Position numbers and translations under genes: made by a program
NCBI GenBank assembly: GCA_050251615.1
Contig: JBFWMM010000004.1
Span: forward strand, 1 to 64,000
DNA: 64,000 nt
DNA from: Sedimentisphaera sp050251615
GTDB taxonomy: Bacteria > Planctomycetota > Phycisphaerae > Sedimentisphaerales > Sedimentisphaeraceae
Direction of reading: 5' to 3'
The notes under the pieces: generated by a model
Told to the model about the DNA's origin: nothing
Databases searched by the model: none
Seen by the model: only the letters and a program-made list of their open reading frames with translations
In this document: positions 1 through 9,800 of the stretch, piece after piece
Numbering within the stretch: the first letter of the stretch is position 1
Layout: the number at the start of each line of letters is the position of its first letter

Positions 1-156
1 ATAAATGAAAACTTACGCAAACGCAGGTTACCTTTGCAGTTATCGGGGCAGACTGCACGCGATTCGTCGGCTGAATTTCAGGGATTTCGTTTATCTGCGC
101 AATAATACATAACGTCATCGTTTTTTGTAAAATGATGCACTGCCGCTTGTTTATTC

Positions 157-184
157 TTGTATTCGCTTCTATCTGTCGTATAAT
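157..184 (+). promoter_or_regulatory. Predicted sigma-70-type promoter of the glycogen operon
   Basis: A perfect TATAAT lies at 179-184 with a weaker TTGTAT at 157-162 and a 16-nt spacer. Transcription would begin near 191, leaving a leader of about 60 nt before the first gene at 254. Bases 1-156 hold no gene or clear element that I can recognise. The -10 box is strong and the -35 is poor, so the assignment is moderate. Confidence 0.5.
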
Positions 185-253
185 GACTGGTGAAGGTTAC
201 AGCGCGTTTGTTTGGTTTGGGGGCACAAACTGAAAAGTTAAAGGAATATTGTT

Positions 254-541
254 ATGGCAACAAAAAAAACAACTGTAAGGCGCAAGAAGGTAACGTTCGA
301 GTATCACGCCGAACCTGGTCTTGAGGTTTTTGTGGCAGGAAGTTTCAACTCTTGGGATGAGACTGCAAAGCAGCTCAAGGATATTGATGGCAAGGGCGAA
401 TATAAAGCCGTTGCTATGATTCCTGCAGGCTCGTACGAGTACAAATTCAAAGTAGGCGGGCAATGGTGCATTGATCCGAGCAACCCCAACATTTCCAAGA
501 ATGTTCACGGGACTCTCAACAATGTCCTTATTGTTGAGTAA
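254..541 (+). CDS. Small stand-alone CBM48 (glycogen-binding, AMPK-beta-like) protein
   Basis: A 95-residue protein with a short basic N-terminus (Lys/Arg/Thr-rich, residues 2-13) followed by one CBM48/AMPK1-CBM beta-sandwich. The signature pattern is present: V/F-AGSFNSWD near residues 26-33, then YEYKFKV and the W-x-x-DP-x-NP segment, which carry the usual glucan-contacting aromatics. No catalytic domain or signal peptide is present, so it should be a cytoplasmic glucan-binding or targeting module. An AAGGA ribosome site sits 8 nt before the ATG. It is the first gene of the glycogen operon, 55 nt before the phosphorylase, which suggests it tethers enzymes to glycogen or senses it; that role is inference. 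Confidence 0.85.
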   Translation: MATKKTTVRRKKVTFEYHAEPGLEVFVAGSFNSWDETAKQLKDIDGKGEYKAVAMIPAGSYEYKFKVGGQWCIDPSNPNISKNVHGTLNNVLIVE

Positions 542-596
542 ACTCCGCATACCACAACTTGACAGCAGCCCAAGACAACAACTGATTGGAGAATAA

Positions 597-3146
597 GTGC
601 GAAACATACAACTGTTCAACGTACTCCCTAAAATTCCGGAGAAGCTTAAATTTCTTGAGACACTTGCCGACAACATCTGGTGGTGCTGGAACAAGGAGGC
701 AATATCGCTGTTCAGGCATATCGATATTGAACTGTGGAAAGATTGCTCACATAATCCTAAAATTCTGCTTGACAGGATCAGTCAAGCGAGGCTTGAAGAA
801 CTTTCCACCGACCAGAATTTTCTGAGGCACATTGAGCTTGTTGAATCTATGTACAACGAAGATGTCGTCGCGGTAAAGACGCAGAAAAAAGTAGCGGGCA
901 ACAAATGCATCGGCTATTTTTCTCTCGAATACGGCCTGCACGAATCTATCAGGCTTTATTCAGGCGGTCTGGGTATTCTTGCCGCCGACCACCTCAAGAG
1001 TTCCTCAGAGCATAACCTGCCCCTTGTTGCGGTTGGCCTGATGTACCGTCAGGGTTATTTCAAACAGACTATCGACAGTGATGGCTGGCAAAATGAGCAT
1101 TACCCCGACAACAACATAGAGGATATGCCCCTCCGCAGAGCAAAAGACCCCAACGGTCAAAATGTAAAAGTATCTTTGAGGCTTGCGGGGATGGAGGTTC
1201 ATGCAATCGTATGGCAATTGGAAGTTGGAAATATCTCACTCTATCTGCTCGACACCGAGATTCCCGAAAATTCGCCTGAGATGAGAAGCATCACATGGCG
1301 TCTCTACGGCGGAGACAAGCGTATGCGTCTGCATCAGGAGCTTCTGCTCGGTATTGCCGGCCATAAGGCTCTTGTAAAGCTTGGCTGGGAGCCGACGGTG
1401 TGTCATATCAATGAAGGACATGCTGCATTCCTCAGCCTTGCCAGAATTGCACATTATGTGGATACAATTGGCATTGATTACGACTCCGCCATTCAGATTG
1501 TCTGGCGCACTAACATATTCACAACGCATACTCCCGTACCGGCCGGCAATGAGGTATTTGACACCGAGTTGCTCAAGCCCTACTTAGATGCGCTGTCAAG
1601 CGAGCTTTATATCGACTCTGCACGCGTGCTTCGTTGGGGAATGCCGCCGAAAATTGAAAATCACAACGAATTTTCAATGACAATACTCGGCCTTCGTATG
1701 GCCAAGTTCAGCAATGGCGTGAGTAAGTTGCATGGAGAAGTCGCAAGGAGAATGTGGGCACATCTCTGGCCTGATAAACCTCTGGATGAAATCCCGATCA
1801 AGCACATAACCAACGGTGTGCACGTAAAGAGCTGGATATCAAGGCGAAACAGTGAGCTTTACCAGCGCTATCTTTCACAAGACGACTCGCGTGCGATTGA
1901 TAGCGATACTCTCAACACGGAAATAGACCGCATCCCCGACACCCTCTGGTGGCAGATTCGCCAGATGGAGAAGGCTGATCTCATCCGTGTTTGCCGCAAC
2001 ACATTGACGAAACAACTTTCGCAGCTTAACGCTACAGAAAAAGAAAAACGAAGCGTTCACAAATGCCTCGACCAGTACGCGCTTACGATCGGCTTTGCGA
2101 GACGTTTTGCAACCTATAAGCGCGCATCCCTGCTACTTTCCGACAAGGAGCGCTTTGCAAAGATTCTTCGCAATGACGAGAAACCGGTTCAGTTTATATT
2201 TGCCGGCAAAGCTCATCCCGCAGACGAAAGTGGCAAGGCGCTGATACATGAAATCATTCAGTTTGCGCGAGAATATGACGTAAGCCACAGGATAGTGTTC
2301 ATTGAAGATTACAACATCAGCATAGCACGCTCTTTGGTACACGGCGTTGACGTATGGCTTAACACCCCCGAAAAGCCCAAGGAAGCCAGTGGTACATCGG
2401 GTATGAAAGCCAGCATCAACGGGGGGCTCAATTGTAGCATACTCGACGGCTGGTGGGCGGAAGGCTACGCAAACGATTGTGGCTGGGCAATCCCCAGCAG
2501 CGATGATATTGCTGATGAGCATTACCGCAGCATTATTGAAGCACAGGCTCTCTACAACATAATTGAGAATGAAATTATTCCGTGCTACTACAACAGGCGT
2601 ACGGGCGGCATACCGACAGAGTGGCTGAGCCTTATGAAAGCCAATCTGAAGATGAGCCTCTATAATTTCTCAAGCAACAGGATGGTAAGCAATTACAACG
2701 AAATGTTCTACAAACCCGCTATGGCGGATTATGAGATACTTGTTGCTGAAAACTGCAAGTACGCAAAAGAGCTGGCACTCGCCAAACAGCTTTACTGCGC
2801 GGACCTCGGCAATGTCAAAATTGGCACACCGATAATAAAGGAAGATGTGTCAAATGTTTACGTTAATGATGTAATTACGGTACGCATTGATGTATATCTT
2901 AATTCTCTCAAACCGGATATGGTTGACGTTGAACTGTATTACGGCCCAGTTGATCCGAAAAACAATGTGATTTCAAGTCATAATGTCAAGATGAGCATTG
3001 TTGAGGACCACGGCGATGGTAACTATGTGTATGAGGCAACGGTAAACTGTTCGCTTTCCGGCAGATACGGTGTAACCGCACGCCTCACGCCGGCCGGCGA
3101 TACGTGGGATAATCACATACCGAACTTTGTGGTATGGGCTGGATAA
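597..3146 (+). CDS. glgP: Alpha-1,4-glucan (glycogen) phosphorylase, GT35
   Basis: An 849-residue cytoplasmic enzyme releasing glucose-1-phosphate from glycogen with pyridoxal phosphate. The N-terminus (about 10-110) matches the DUF3417 region of the archaeal/Thermotoga-type phosphorylases. The PLP lysine motif EASGTSGMKAS is clear, with the lysine at residue 604, and IFTTHTPVPAGNEVF lies earlier. The last ~90 residues form an Ig-like beta domain ending the protein. The start is GTG with GGAG 7 nt upstream; no better in-frame ATG exists nearby. It follows the CBM48 gene and precedes glycogen synthase, so breakdown and synthesis are encoded together. Length fits the short maltodextrin/glucan phosphorylase group with an added C-terminal domain. 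Confidence 0.93.
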   Translation: MRNIQLFNVLPKIPEKLKFLETLADNIWWCWNKEAISLFRHIDIELWKDCSHNPKILLDRISQARLEELSTDQNFLRHIELVESMYNEDVVAVKTQKKVAGNKCIGYFSLEYGLHESIRLYSGGLGILAADHLKSSSEHNLPLVAVGLMYRQGYFKQTIDSDGWQNEHYPDNNIEDMPLRRAKDPNGQNVKVSLRLAGMEVHAIVWQLEVGNISLYLLDTEIPENSPEMRSITWRLYGGDKRMRLHQELLLGIAGHKALVKLGWEPTVCHINEGHAAFLSLARIAHYVDTIGIDYDSAIQIVWRTNIFTTHTPVPAGNEVFDTELLKPYLDALSSELYIDSARVLRWGMPPKIENHNEFSMTILGLRMAKFSNGVSKLHGEVARRMWAHLWPDKPLDEIPIKHITNGVHVKSWISRRNSELYQRYLSQDDSRAIDSDTLNTEIDRIPDTLWWQIRQMEKADLIRVCRNTLTKQLSQLNATEKEKRSVHKCLDQYALTIGFARRFATYKRASLLLSDKERFAKILRNDEKPVQFIFAGKAHPADESGKALIHEIIQFAREYDVSHRIVFIEDYNISIARSLVHGVDVWLNTPEKPKEASGTSGMKASINGGLNCSILDGWWAEGYANDCGWAIPSSDDIADEHYRSIIEAQALYNIIENEIIPCYYNRRTGGIPTEWLSLMKANLKMSLYNFSSNRMVSNYNEMFYKPAMADYEILVAENCKYAKELALAKQLYCADLGNVKIGTPIIKEDVSNVYVNDVITVRIDVYLNSLKPDMVDVELYYGPVDPKNNVISSHNVKMSIVEDHGDGNYVYEATVNCSLSGRYGVTARLTPAGDTWDNHIPNFVVWAG

Positions 3147-3232
3147 CAATTCCGGGCGCGGAGGTGACAAACACCAAAGGCGGCCGCGCGATTTTATTTT
3201 AAAGCGAGGTATTTGGAAAGTGAGGTATTTGA

Positions 3233-4762
3233 ATGGCTATTACAGAAAAAAACGGTAAGCGTAGATCTATGCGTATCCTTTTGATTACACCGGAGATTAC
3301 TTACCTTCCATCAGGCATGGGCAACTATGCCAATCAGCTTACGGCGAAGGCCGGAGGTCTGGCGGATGTTTCCGCCTCTCTTGTTTCCTGCCTGTATGAG
3401 CTTGGTGCGGATGTGCATATTGCAATTCCGAACTTCAGGCGCATTTTCAGCTTCGAGATCGGCAAGCTTGTTGAAGACGAACTGCGGCTGTATCTCAACA
3501 AGCTGAACCAAAGCAGGGTGCATCTGGCAGAAGATCGTATATTTTACTATCAGGACAAGGTTTACGGCAATTATATGCAGGAGAGCATTAAGGTGTCTCT
3601 TGCTTTTCAGCGCGAGGTGATAAATAATATCATTCCTCAGGTAAACCCTGACATCATCCATTGTAACGATTGGATGACAGGTCTGATTCCCGGCTTTGCC
3701 CGCCGGCTGAACATCCCCTGTCTCTTTACCGTACACAACATTCATACTCAAAAACTTTCTCTTGAGTATATCGAAGAGGAAGGCGGCATTGACGCGGCCG
3801 GCTTCTGGAACAATCTCTTTTTCAACTACCCGCCCTACAACTACGAAGAGTCCCGCGCCAACAATATGGTTGACCTGCTCACAAGCGGCGTGTTTGCCTC
3901 TCACTTCATAAACACAGTAAGTCCAACGTTCCTTGAGGAAATTGTACATGGACAGCACGACTTCATCCCGGAGCAGGTGCGTAGCGAAATAAAGAATAAG
4001 TACTATTCAGAATGTGCCTGCGGCATCCTCAACTCACCCGATCCCTCGTACGACCCTGAAACTGATGCGGCTCTCTGTTGCAACTATACCGCCACTGATT
4101 TTTATAAGAAAAAAGCCCGTAACAAAGCCTCATTCCAGGAGAAATTAGGGCTTGAGGTTGACCCACAGGCCCCAATTTTTTTCTGGCCCTCCCGTCTCGA
4201 CCCTGTACAGAAAGGCTGTCAGTTGCTCTCAGACATTCTTTACCGGACTATAGACCGTTACTATGGCGAGAAAATTCAGTTTGCGATTGTTGCTAACGGC
4301 GCCTATCAGGAAGTGTTTCACAATATAGCTACTTTTCACAACATTCACAAACGTGTTGCTGTGTGCAACTTTAACGAAGATTTGTCAAGGCTTGGATTTG
4401 CCGGCTCTGATTTTATGCTGATGCCGTCACTATTTGAACCTTGCGGTCTCCCGCAGATGATTGCTCCCAAATACGGCACACTTTCTGTCGCTAACGACAC
4501 AGGCGGCCTTCACGATACAATCGAACACCTCGACCCTGTTAAGGGCAAGGGCAATGGCTTCCTGTTCAATGTCTATAATTCTGAAGGCCTCGAATGGGCT
4601 ATCGAGCAGGCTATGAATTTCTATCGCCTGCCGGTTGAAATCAAAAATCCGCAGATTGCCCGCATTATGGTGGATGCCAAAAGCAGATTCAACCATTCCG
4701 TTACCGCACAGGGATATATAGACATCTACGAAAAAATGACTCAAAGACCTCTTATAACCTGA
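3233..4762 (+). CDS. glgA: Glycogen synthase, GT5
   Basis: A 509-residue GT-B glycosyltransferase extending alpha-1,4-glucan from a nucleotide-glucose donor. The N-terminal donor-site loop reads KAGGLADV (K39) after the strand MRILLITPEIT, and the C-terminal acceptor/donor motif is EPCGLPQMIAPKYG followed by NDTGGL. Residues around 255-300 carry a Cys-rich insert (SECACGIL, CCNY) that is unusual for bacterial GlgA. The ATG at 3233 has GAGGT upstream; the repeated GTGAGGTATTTG-like stretch before it may be a duplicated leader. Translation could also begin at Met14, directly before the first strand. It lies 2 nt before glgB, implying coupled expression. No glgC is in the window, so the donor is not determined here. 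Confidence 0.9.
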   Translation: MAITEKNGKRRSMRILLITPEITYLPSGMGNYANQLTAKAGGLADVSASLVSCLYELGADVHIAIPNFRRIFSFEIGKLVEDELRLYLNKLNQSRVHLAEDRIFYYQDKVYGNYMQESIKVSLAFQREVINNIIPQVNPDIIHCNDWMTGLIPGFARRLNIPCLFTVHNIHTQKLSLEYIEEEGGIDAAGFWNNLFFNYPPYNYEESRANNMVDLLTSGVFASHFINTVSPTFLEEIVHGQHDFIPEQVRSEIKNKYYSECACGILNSPDPSYDPETDAALCCNYTATDFYKKKARNKASFQEKLGLEVDPQAPIFFWPSRLDPVQKGCQLLSDILYRTIDRYYGEKIQFAIVANGAYQEVFHNIATFHNIHKRVAVCNFNEDLSRLGFAGSDFMLMPSLFEPCGLPQMIAPKYGTLSVANDTGGLHDTIEHLDPVKGKGNGFLFNVYNSEGLEWAIEQAMNFYRLPVEIKNPQIARIMVDAKSRFNHSVTAQGYIDIYEKMTQRPLIT

Positions 4763-4764
4763 GT

Positions 4765-6783
4765 ATGAAAACCCCCGATAAACCATACGTTTCAAAAACG
4801 GCGCATCTTCTGGATGACCCGTACCTGCAACCGTACAGGCCGGAGCTTGAAAGACGCGCGGAGCTGCTTCTCGTTCGCGAGATGCAACTTACTTCCGGCT
4901 TGAGCCTCGCTGACTTTGCCAACGGCCACCATTACTACGGTATGCACAGAGACGATGACCGATGGGTTTTCAGGGAATGGGCTCCTAATGCTGAAAGGGT
5001 ATTTCTGATCGGCGACTTCTCCAAGTGGCAGGAGCTCGCCGAGTTTGAGATGAACAGGATTGATAATCAGGGCAACTGGGAACTCTCAATGCCTGCATCG
5101 ACTCTTGTTCACGGCATGTTTTACAAGCTCAAGCTCTACTGGCCAGGCGGCTCTGGGGAAAGGCTTCCTGCTTATGTAAGGCGCGCCGTACAGGATCTGA
5201 ATACTCATCACTTTACGGCACAGATATGGGAGCCGGAAAGCAAGTTTACTTTCCGGCATAAAGCGCCACAGGTTGCCGAGCCGATAATTTATGAAGCACA
5301 TGTTGGGATGGCGAGCGAGAAGTGTGAAGTGGGCAGTTTTACTAACTTCACCGAAAATGTGCTGCCGTACATTGCAAGCTGCGGCTACAACACTGTCCAG
5401 CTGATGGCAATACTCGAACACCCCTACTACGGCTCGTTCGGTTACCATGTGTCAAACTTTTTCGCTGTGAGTTCACGCTTCGGGACGCCGGAGGAGTTCA
5501 AGGCGCTTGTTGATGAGGCACATAAGCTCGGCCTGCGGATAATCGTTGATATAGTGCATTCGCACTCAGTAAAAAATGAGTATGAAGGACTTGGCCGCTT
5601 TGATGGGACAAATTTTCAGTATTTCCATCAGGGGCAACGCGGAAACCACTGGCTCTGGGACTCATACTGCTTCGATTACAGCAAGCCGCAGGTGCTGCAT
5701 TTCCTTCTCTCCAATTGTAAATACTGGCTCGAAGAATACAATATAGACGGCTTCCGTTTTGACGGCGTAACGAGCATGCTTTACTATCACCACGGCCTCG
5801 GCAAGGCATTTACATCCTATGATGATTACTTCGGCGACGAGGTAGATGAGGATGCTTACTGCTATCTTGCCCTGGCCAACAAACTCATACATCAATACAG
5901 GCGCGATGCGATAAGCGTTGCGGAAGATGTGAGCGGGATGCCGGGGCTTTGCGCGCCGTACAGAGAAGGTGGTGCGGGCTTCGACTACCGCATGGCAATG
6001 GGCGTAACAGATCGCTGGTTCAAGCTGATGGATATTCCAGATGAGTGCTGGGAGATGCACGAGCTCCTCCATGAGCTTATGAATAAGCGTCCTGAAGAAA
6101 AAACTATAAGCTACCTCGAATGCCACGACCAGGCACTTGTCGGTGGCAAAAGCGCAATCTTTACGCTCATCGACAAAGAGATGTATTACTCTATGAATCG
6201 CGGTTGCAACAATATGACAGTTGACCGTGGGATTGCTCTGCACAAGATAATGCGCATTGCAACAATGTTTACTGCTGCGAACGGCTACCTGAATTTTATG
6301 GGCAACGAATTCGGACACCCCGAGTGGATAGATTTTCCGCGCGAGGGCAACAACTGGTCCTATCATTACGCCAGAAGACTCTGGACGCTTAAAGACGATG
6401 CCAGCCTGCGATACAGAGACCTTCTGCTTTTTGATAACGCAGCAATTAAAACCGTTTCGGACAGTGAGTTTTATAAATATCCGCCAATGGAGCTTGCCTG
6501 CGACAACAACGATAAGGTTTTCGCCGTAAAACGCGGTGAGAAACTGCTTGTCGTAAATTTGCATCCCTATAATTCTTACGAGGGCTACGGCATAGAAACC
6601 CTCCCAGGCGATTATCGCATTGCGCTCGACTCGGACAGTCCGGAATTCGGCGGCTTCGACAGAATTGATTCGACAAGCCTGTACAGTACTATACCCACTC
6701 CCTGCGGGGAGACAATCAAAGACTATCTAAAGCTGTATTTGCCTGCCCGAACGGCAATTGTGCTTGATAGAGTTCGAAGATAA
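4765..6783 (+). CDS. glgB: 1,4-alpha-glucan branching enzyme, eukaryote-like GH13_8
   Basis: A 672-residue branching enzyme forming alpha-1,6 branches. A CBM48 domain (about 60-160, WAPNAERVFLIGDFSKW) precedes the GH13 barrel. Catalytic residues are visible: nucleophile D333 in DGFRFDG, acid/base E387 in AEDVSG and D455 in ECHDQALVG, the last phrase being typical of the plant/animal/fungal GBE1 type rather than enterobacterial GlgB. The length also fits GBE1 (about 700). It begins 2 nt after glgA stops and ends 27 nt before the debranching enzyme. Its relation to eukaryote-type enzymes is known for some PVC bacteria in general; here it is read from motifs only. Confidence 0.92.
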   Translation: MKTPDKPYVSKTAHLLDDPYLQPYRPELERRAELLLVREMQLTSGLSLADFANGHHYYGMHRDDDRWVFREWAPNAERVFLIGDFSKWQELAEFEMNRIDNQGNWELSMPASTLVHGMFYKLKLYWPGGSGERLPAYVRRAVQDLNTHHFTAQIWEPESKFTFRHKAPQVAEPIIYEAHVGMASEKCEVGSFTNFTENVLPYIASCGYNTVQLMAILEHPYYGSFGYHVSNFFAVSSRFGTPEEFKALVDEAHKLGLRIIVDIVHSHSVKNEYEGLGRFDGTNFQYFHQGQRGNHWLWDSYCFDYSKPQVLHFLLSNCKYWLEEYNIDGFRFDGVTSMLYYHHGLGKAFTSYDDYFGDEVDEDAYCYLALANKLIHQYRRDAISVAEDVSGMPGLCAPYREGGAGFDYRMAMGVTDRWFKLMDIPDECWEMHELLHELMNKRPEEKTISYLECHDQALVGGKSAIFTLIDKEMYYSMNRGCNNMTVDRGIALHKIMRIATMFTAANGYLNFMGNEFGHPEWIDFPREGNNWSYHYARRLWTLKDDASLRYRDLLLFDNAAIKTVSDSEFYKYPPMELACDNNDKVFAVKRGEKLLVVNLHPYNSYEGYGIETLPGDYRIALDSDSPEFGGFDRIDSTSLYSTIPTPCGETIKDYLKLYLPARTAIVLDRVRR

Positions 6784-6810
6784 CATTCTGCGAACGACGA
6801 AGGAGAATTG

Positions 6811-9800
6811 ATGAAAGTTTCCCAAAACCCGCCTGTCGGGTGCAACCTTCTTTTGCATGAAGGCGACACGCTTACTTTTGAGTTGAAAATTTCTCCCGAG
6901 CAATCGGGAAAGGCATATCTAAGAACGAACTTGTACCGCGCGGATGTTTTGCGTGAAGAGATAATTGAACAGGTCGAAGCGGGCCGCCAGATTCTTGGCC
7001 GCAGCTGGCACGACATTGAAATGATAAGGTATGCCGATGGAGCTTACCGCATAACGCTTCCTCTCACCGAAACAGGATACTTCAGCGCAAAGACATTGTT
7101 TGTTGCCGAGGGCATCGAGTATAAAGTTTATTGGCCCGAAGGCGACAATACATTCATCAAGGTTGAACCTGCGACAACAATCGGCAGTAACACGATCTAC
7201 ACCGTTTTTCCGCGGCAGTTCGGCTCTAACAAATACAGCGACAATTCAGTACCCGAAGAACAGCTGATGGCGCTTGATGAACAGGGCTATGCCGTCATAC
7301 CTCCATCGGGAACATATCGCAACGTCATCTCTGAGCTCGACCATATTATCTGCGATATGGGTTTTAAGATCGTGCAGGTGCTTCCTGTTCACCCAACCCC
7401 GACAACCTATGCCCGTATGGGCAGGTTTGGCAGCCCGTTTGCGGCAAAAGATATGTTTGACGTTGATCATGCCTGTGCGGAATTTGATACGGCAGCCTCA
7501 CCCATGGAGCAGTTTGGAGAGCTTGTTGACGCGGTACACAAGAGGGGTGCAAAGATATTTATCGACCTGCCTGCCAATCACACCGGCTGGGCATCTCAGC
7601 TTCACGAGCATCACCCCGAGTGGTTTGTAAAAAATAACGATGGTTCAACAAAAAGCCCGGGCGCCTGGGGGGTTGTCTGGGCGGATTTAATCGAGCTTGA
7701 CTACTCACAAAAAGAGCTCTGGAAATATATGGCTGAAGTTTTCATTTTCTGGTGCGGCAAGGGCGTTGACGGCTTCCGCTGCGACGCAGGCTATATGATT
7801 CCCGCAAATGCCTGGCGTTACATCACCGCAAGGGTGAGAAGCCGGTTTCCACATACCATCTTTATGCTTGAAGGCCTCGGCGGCAAGCTCGAAACAACAG
7901 AGCGCCTGCTGACCTATTCAAATCTCGACTGGGCATACTCCGAGCTTTTCCAGAATTACACGCAGGATGAAATTACCGCGTACTGCGCTTATTCGCATCG
8001 AATTTCGCCGAGCCTCGGAAATCTTGTAAACTTTGCCGAGACGCATGACAATAACCGCCTTGCCGCTTCAGGAGAGATTTTTGCATCTATGCGAACTGCA
8101 CTCTGCGCCCTGTTCAGCGAAGGTGGTGCATACGGAATAACCAACGGAGTTGAATGGTATGCCGACAAGAAAGTAAACGTACATGGTGCATCTACGCTGA
8201 ACTGGGGATCTAAGCGCAATCAGGTGGCCTTGATAAAAAAACTGCTCGAGATTCTGGAAACACACGCCTGCTTTCAGGCAGGAAGTAGTATGCGCCTGAT
8301 ACAGACAAGCAGAAACAACACACTCGCTCTTCTTCGCACAGCATCGAACAAAGAAAGCGTACTTGTTCTTTGCAATCTGAATAAGGAACATAACGGAGGC
8401 GTATCCTGGCTAAAATCCGAATTCAGTTGCGCTGGGCCACTTTTTGATCTAATTACCGGCGAGCAAAAAAAATGTCAGACAGAAGGAGCAAACTGCTTAC
8501 TGGAGCTCGCCGCAGGTGAAGTGATAGCTCTGTCAAAATCCGCGGAGCTGCCGAAATCCAAGCATAATCATAGGCTCAGGCAGGTTTTGCGGTCAAAGGC
8601 GATGCAGGTTTGGATGGATACTACCGGAGAAGTTGATTGTTCCGATAAAAACTTCGACAATATGGCAGAGGCAATGGCGGATAATCCCGAGAAATTCCTC
8701 ACCACAACCGGCTGCGATTACATTTTATGGCAGGCCCCCGTTGACTCCCACAGGACGGTGATAGTTCCTGCTCGGCATTTTCTGCTCATTAAATCGAAAA
8801 CGCCGTTCCTCGCTGAGCTTTGCTTCGATGACAAAATCATCGAGAGCCATTACTCTATAACCGATGACCACGGCGGTTTTTTTGCGATATTCGAGCCGGT
8901 CAAACCCTCTTCCTCAAATCTCAGGTTTAATCTGCGCATACGTCTGCTATCGGATAAAACTGAGGAGCTCTCCGGCTCCCTGCTCTATACAAAGAAGCAG
9001 GGAAAGCTCACTGCATGCCTTGACAAGTGTTCAGATTTTGTGAATGGTGATTATGCGCTCTGCTCTAATGAGCTTGGCGGCATGGCGCAGGTTCGTGCCG
9101 GATGGGGCGTTTTGAGCAGCAAATACGATGCGTTTCTCGCCGCTAATCTCAGCACCGAATACCCCGTTGACAGATTTATATCTCTACTGCGCATGCGTGT
9201 ATGGCTGAGATACAGAGATTACAGCTGCGAGATTGAGCCGGCATGCCAGAAGCTCTTTACGACCGATATGGACAACCATATTCTTTGGAGTTTTGATGCT
9301 CCTGTCGGTATGGGGAAGATTATACGCCTTGATGCGGTGCTTGATTTCTCGCAAACTGGCAATTCCGAATGCATTCACTTTTCGAGACACGCAACGGAAG
9401 AAATTGAAGACGCATTGGCTGACGAAGAGGTGGTTGAGATAATTATCAGACCGGATATTGATGCGCGCATCAATCATGAGGTTACAAAGGCTTATACCGG
9501 AGCTGAAAACGCGTTTCCCTCTTCAATCGAAATCTGCCCTGCCGGATTCGTTTTCAGCCGTGATTGCGCCCGCCTTGAGATGAATATTTCAATCGGCGAA
9601 TTTGTCCATGAGCCGCATTGGCTCTATATGCAGAATCTGCCCGTTGAACAGGATAGAGGCCTCGAACATACAAGCGATATATTCAGCCCCGGCTACTTCC
9701 GCGCCAGGCTCGGCGGCGGCGAATCGGTAACGGTGGCGGCGGCGGTTAATGAACCTCTTCCTCGCAGAGATGTGCCCGTCTTGCGGACAGCCGCGACTCT

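Noticed and set aside
1..253. Possible gene at the left edge
   Set aside because: No frame with coding character is seen; the stretch looks like the upstream region of the glycogen operon.
3147..3232. GC-rich inverted repeat between glgP and glgA as a terminator
   Set aside because: The stem is irregular and the following sequence has no T run; the genes clearly belong to one operon.
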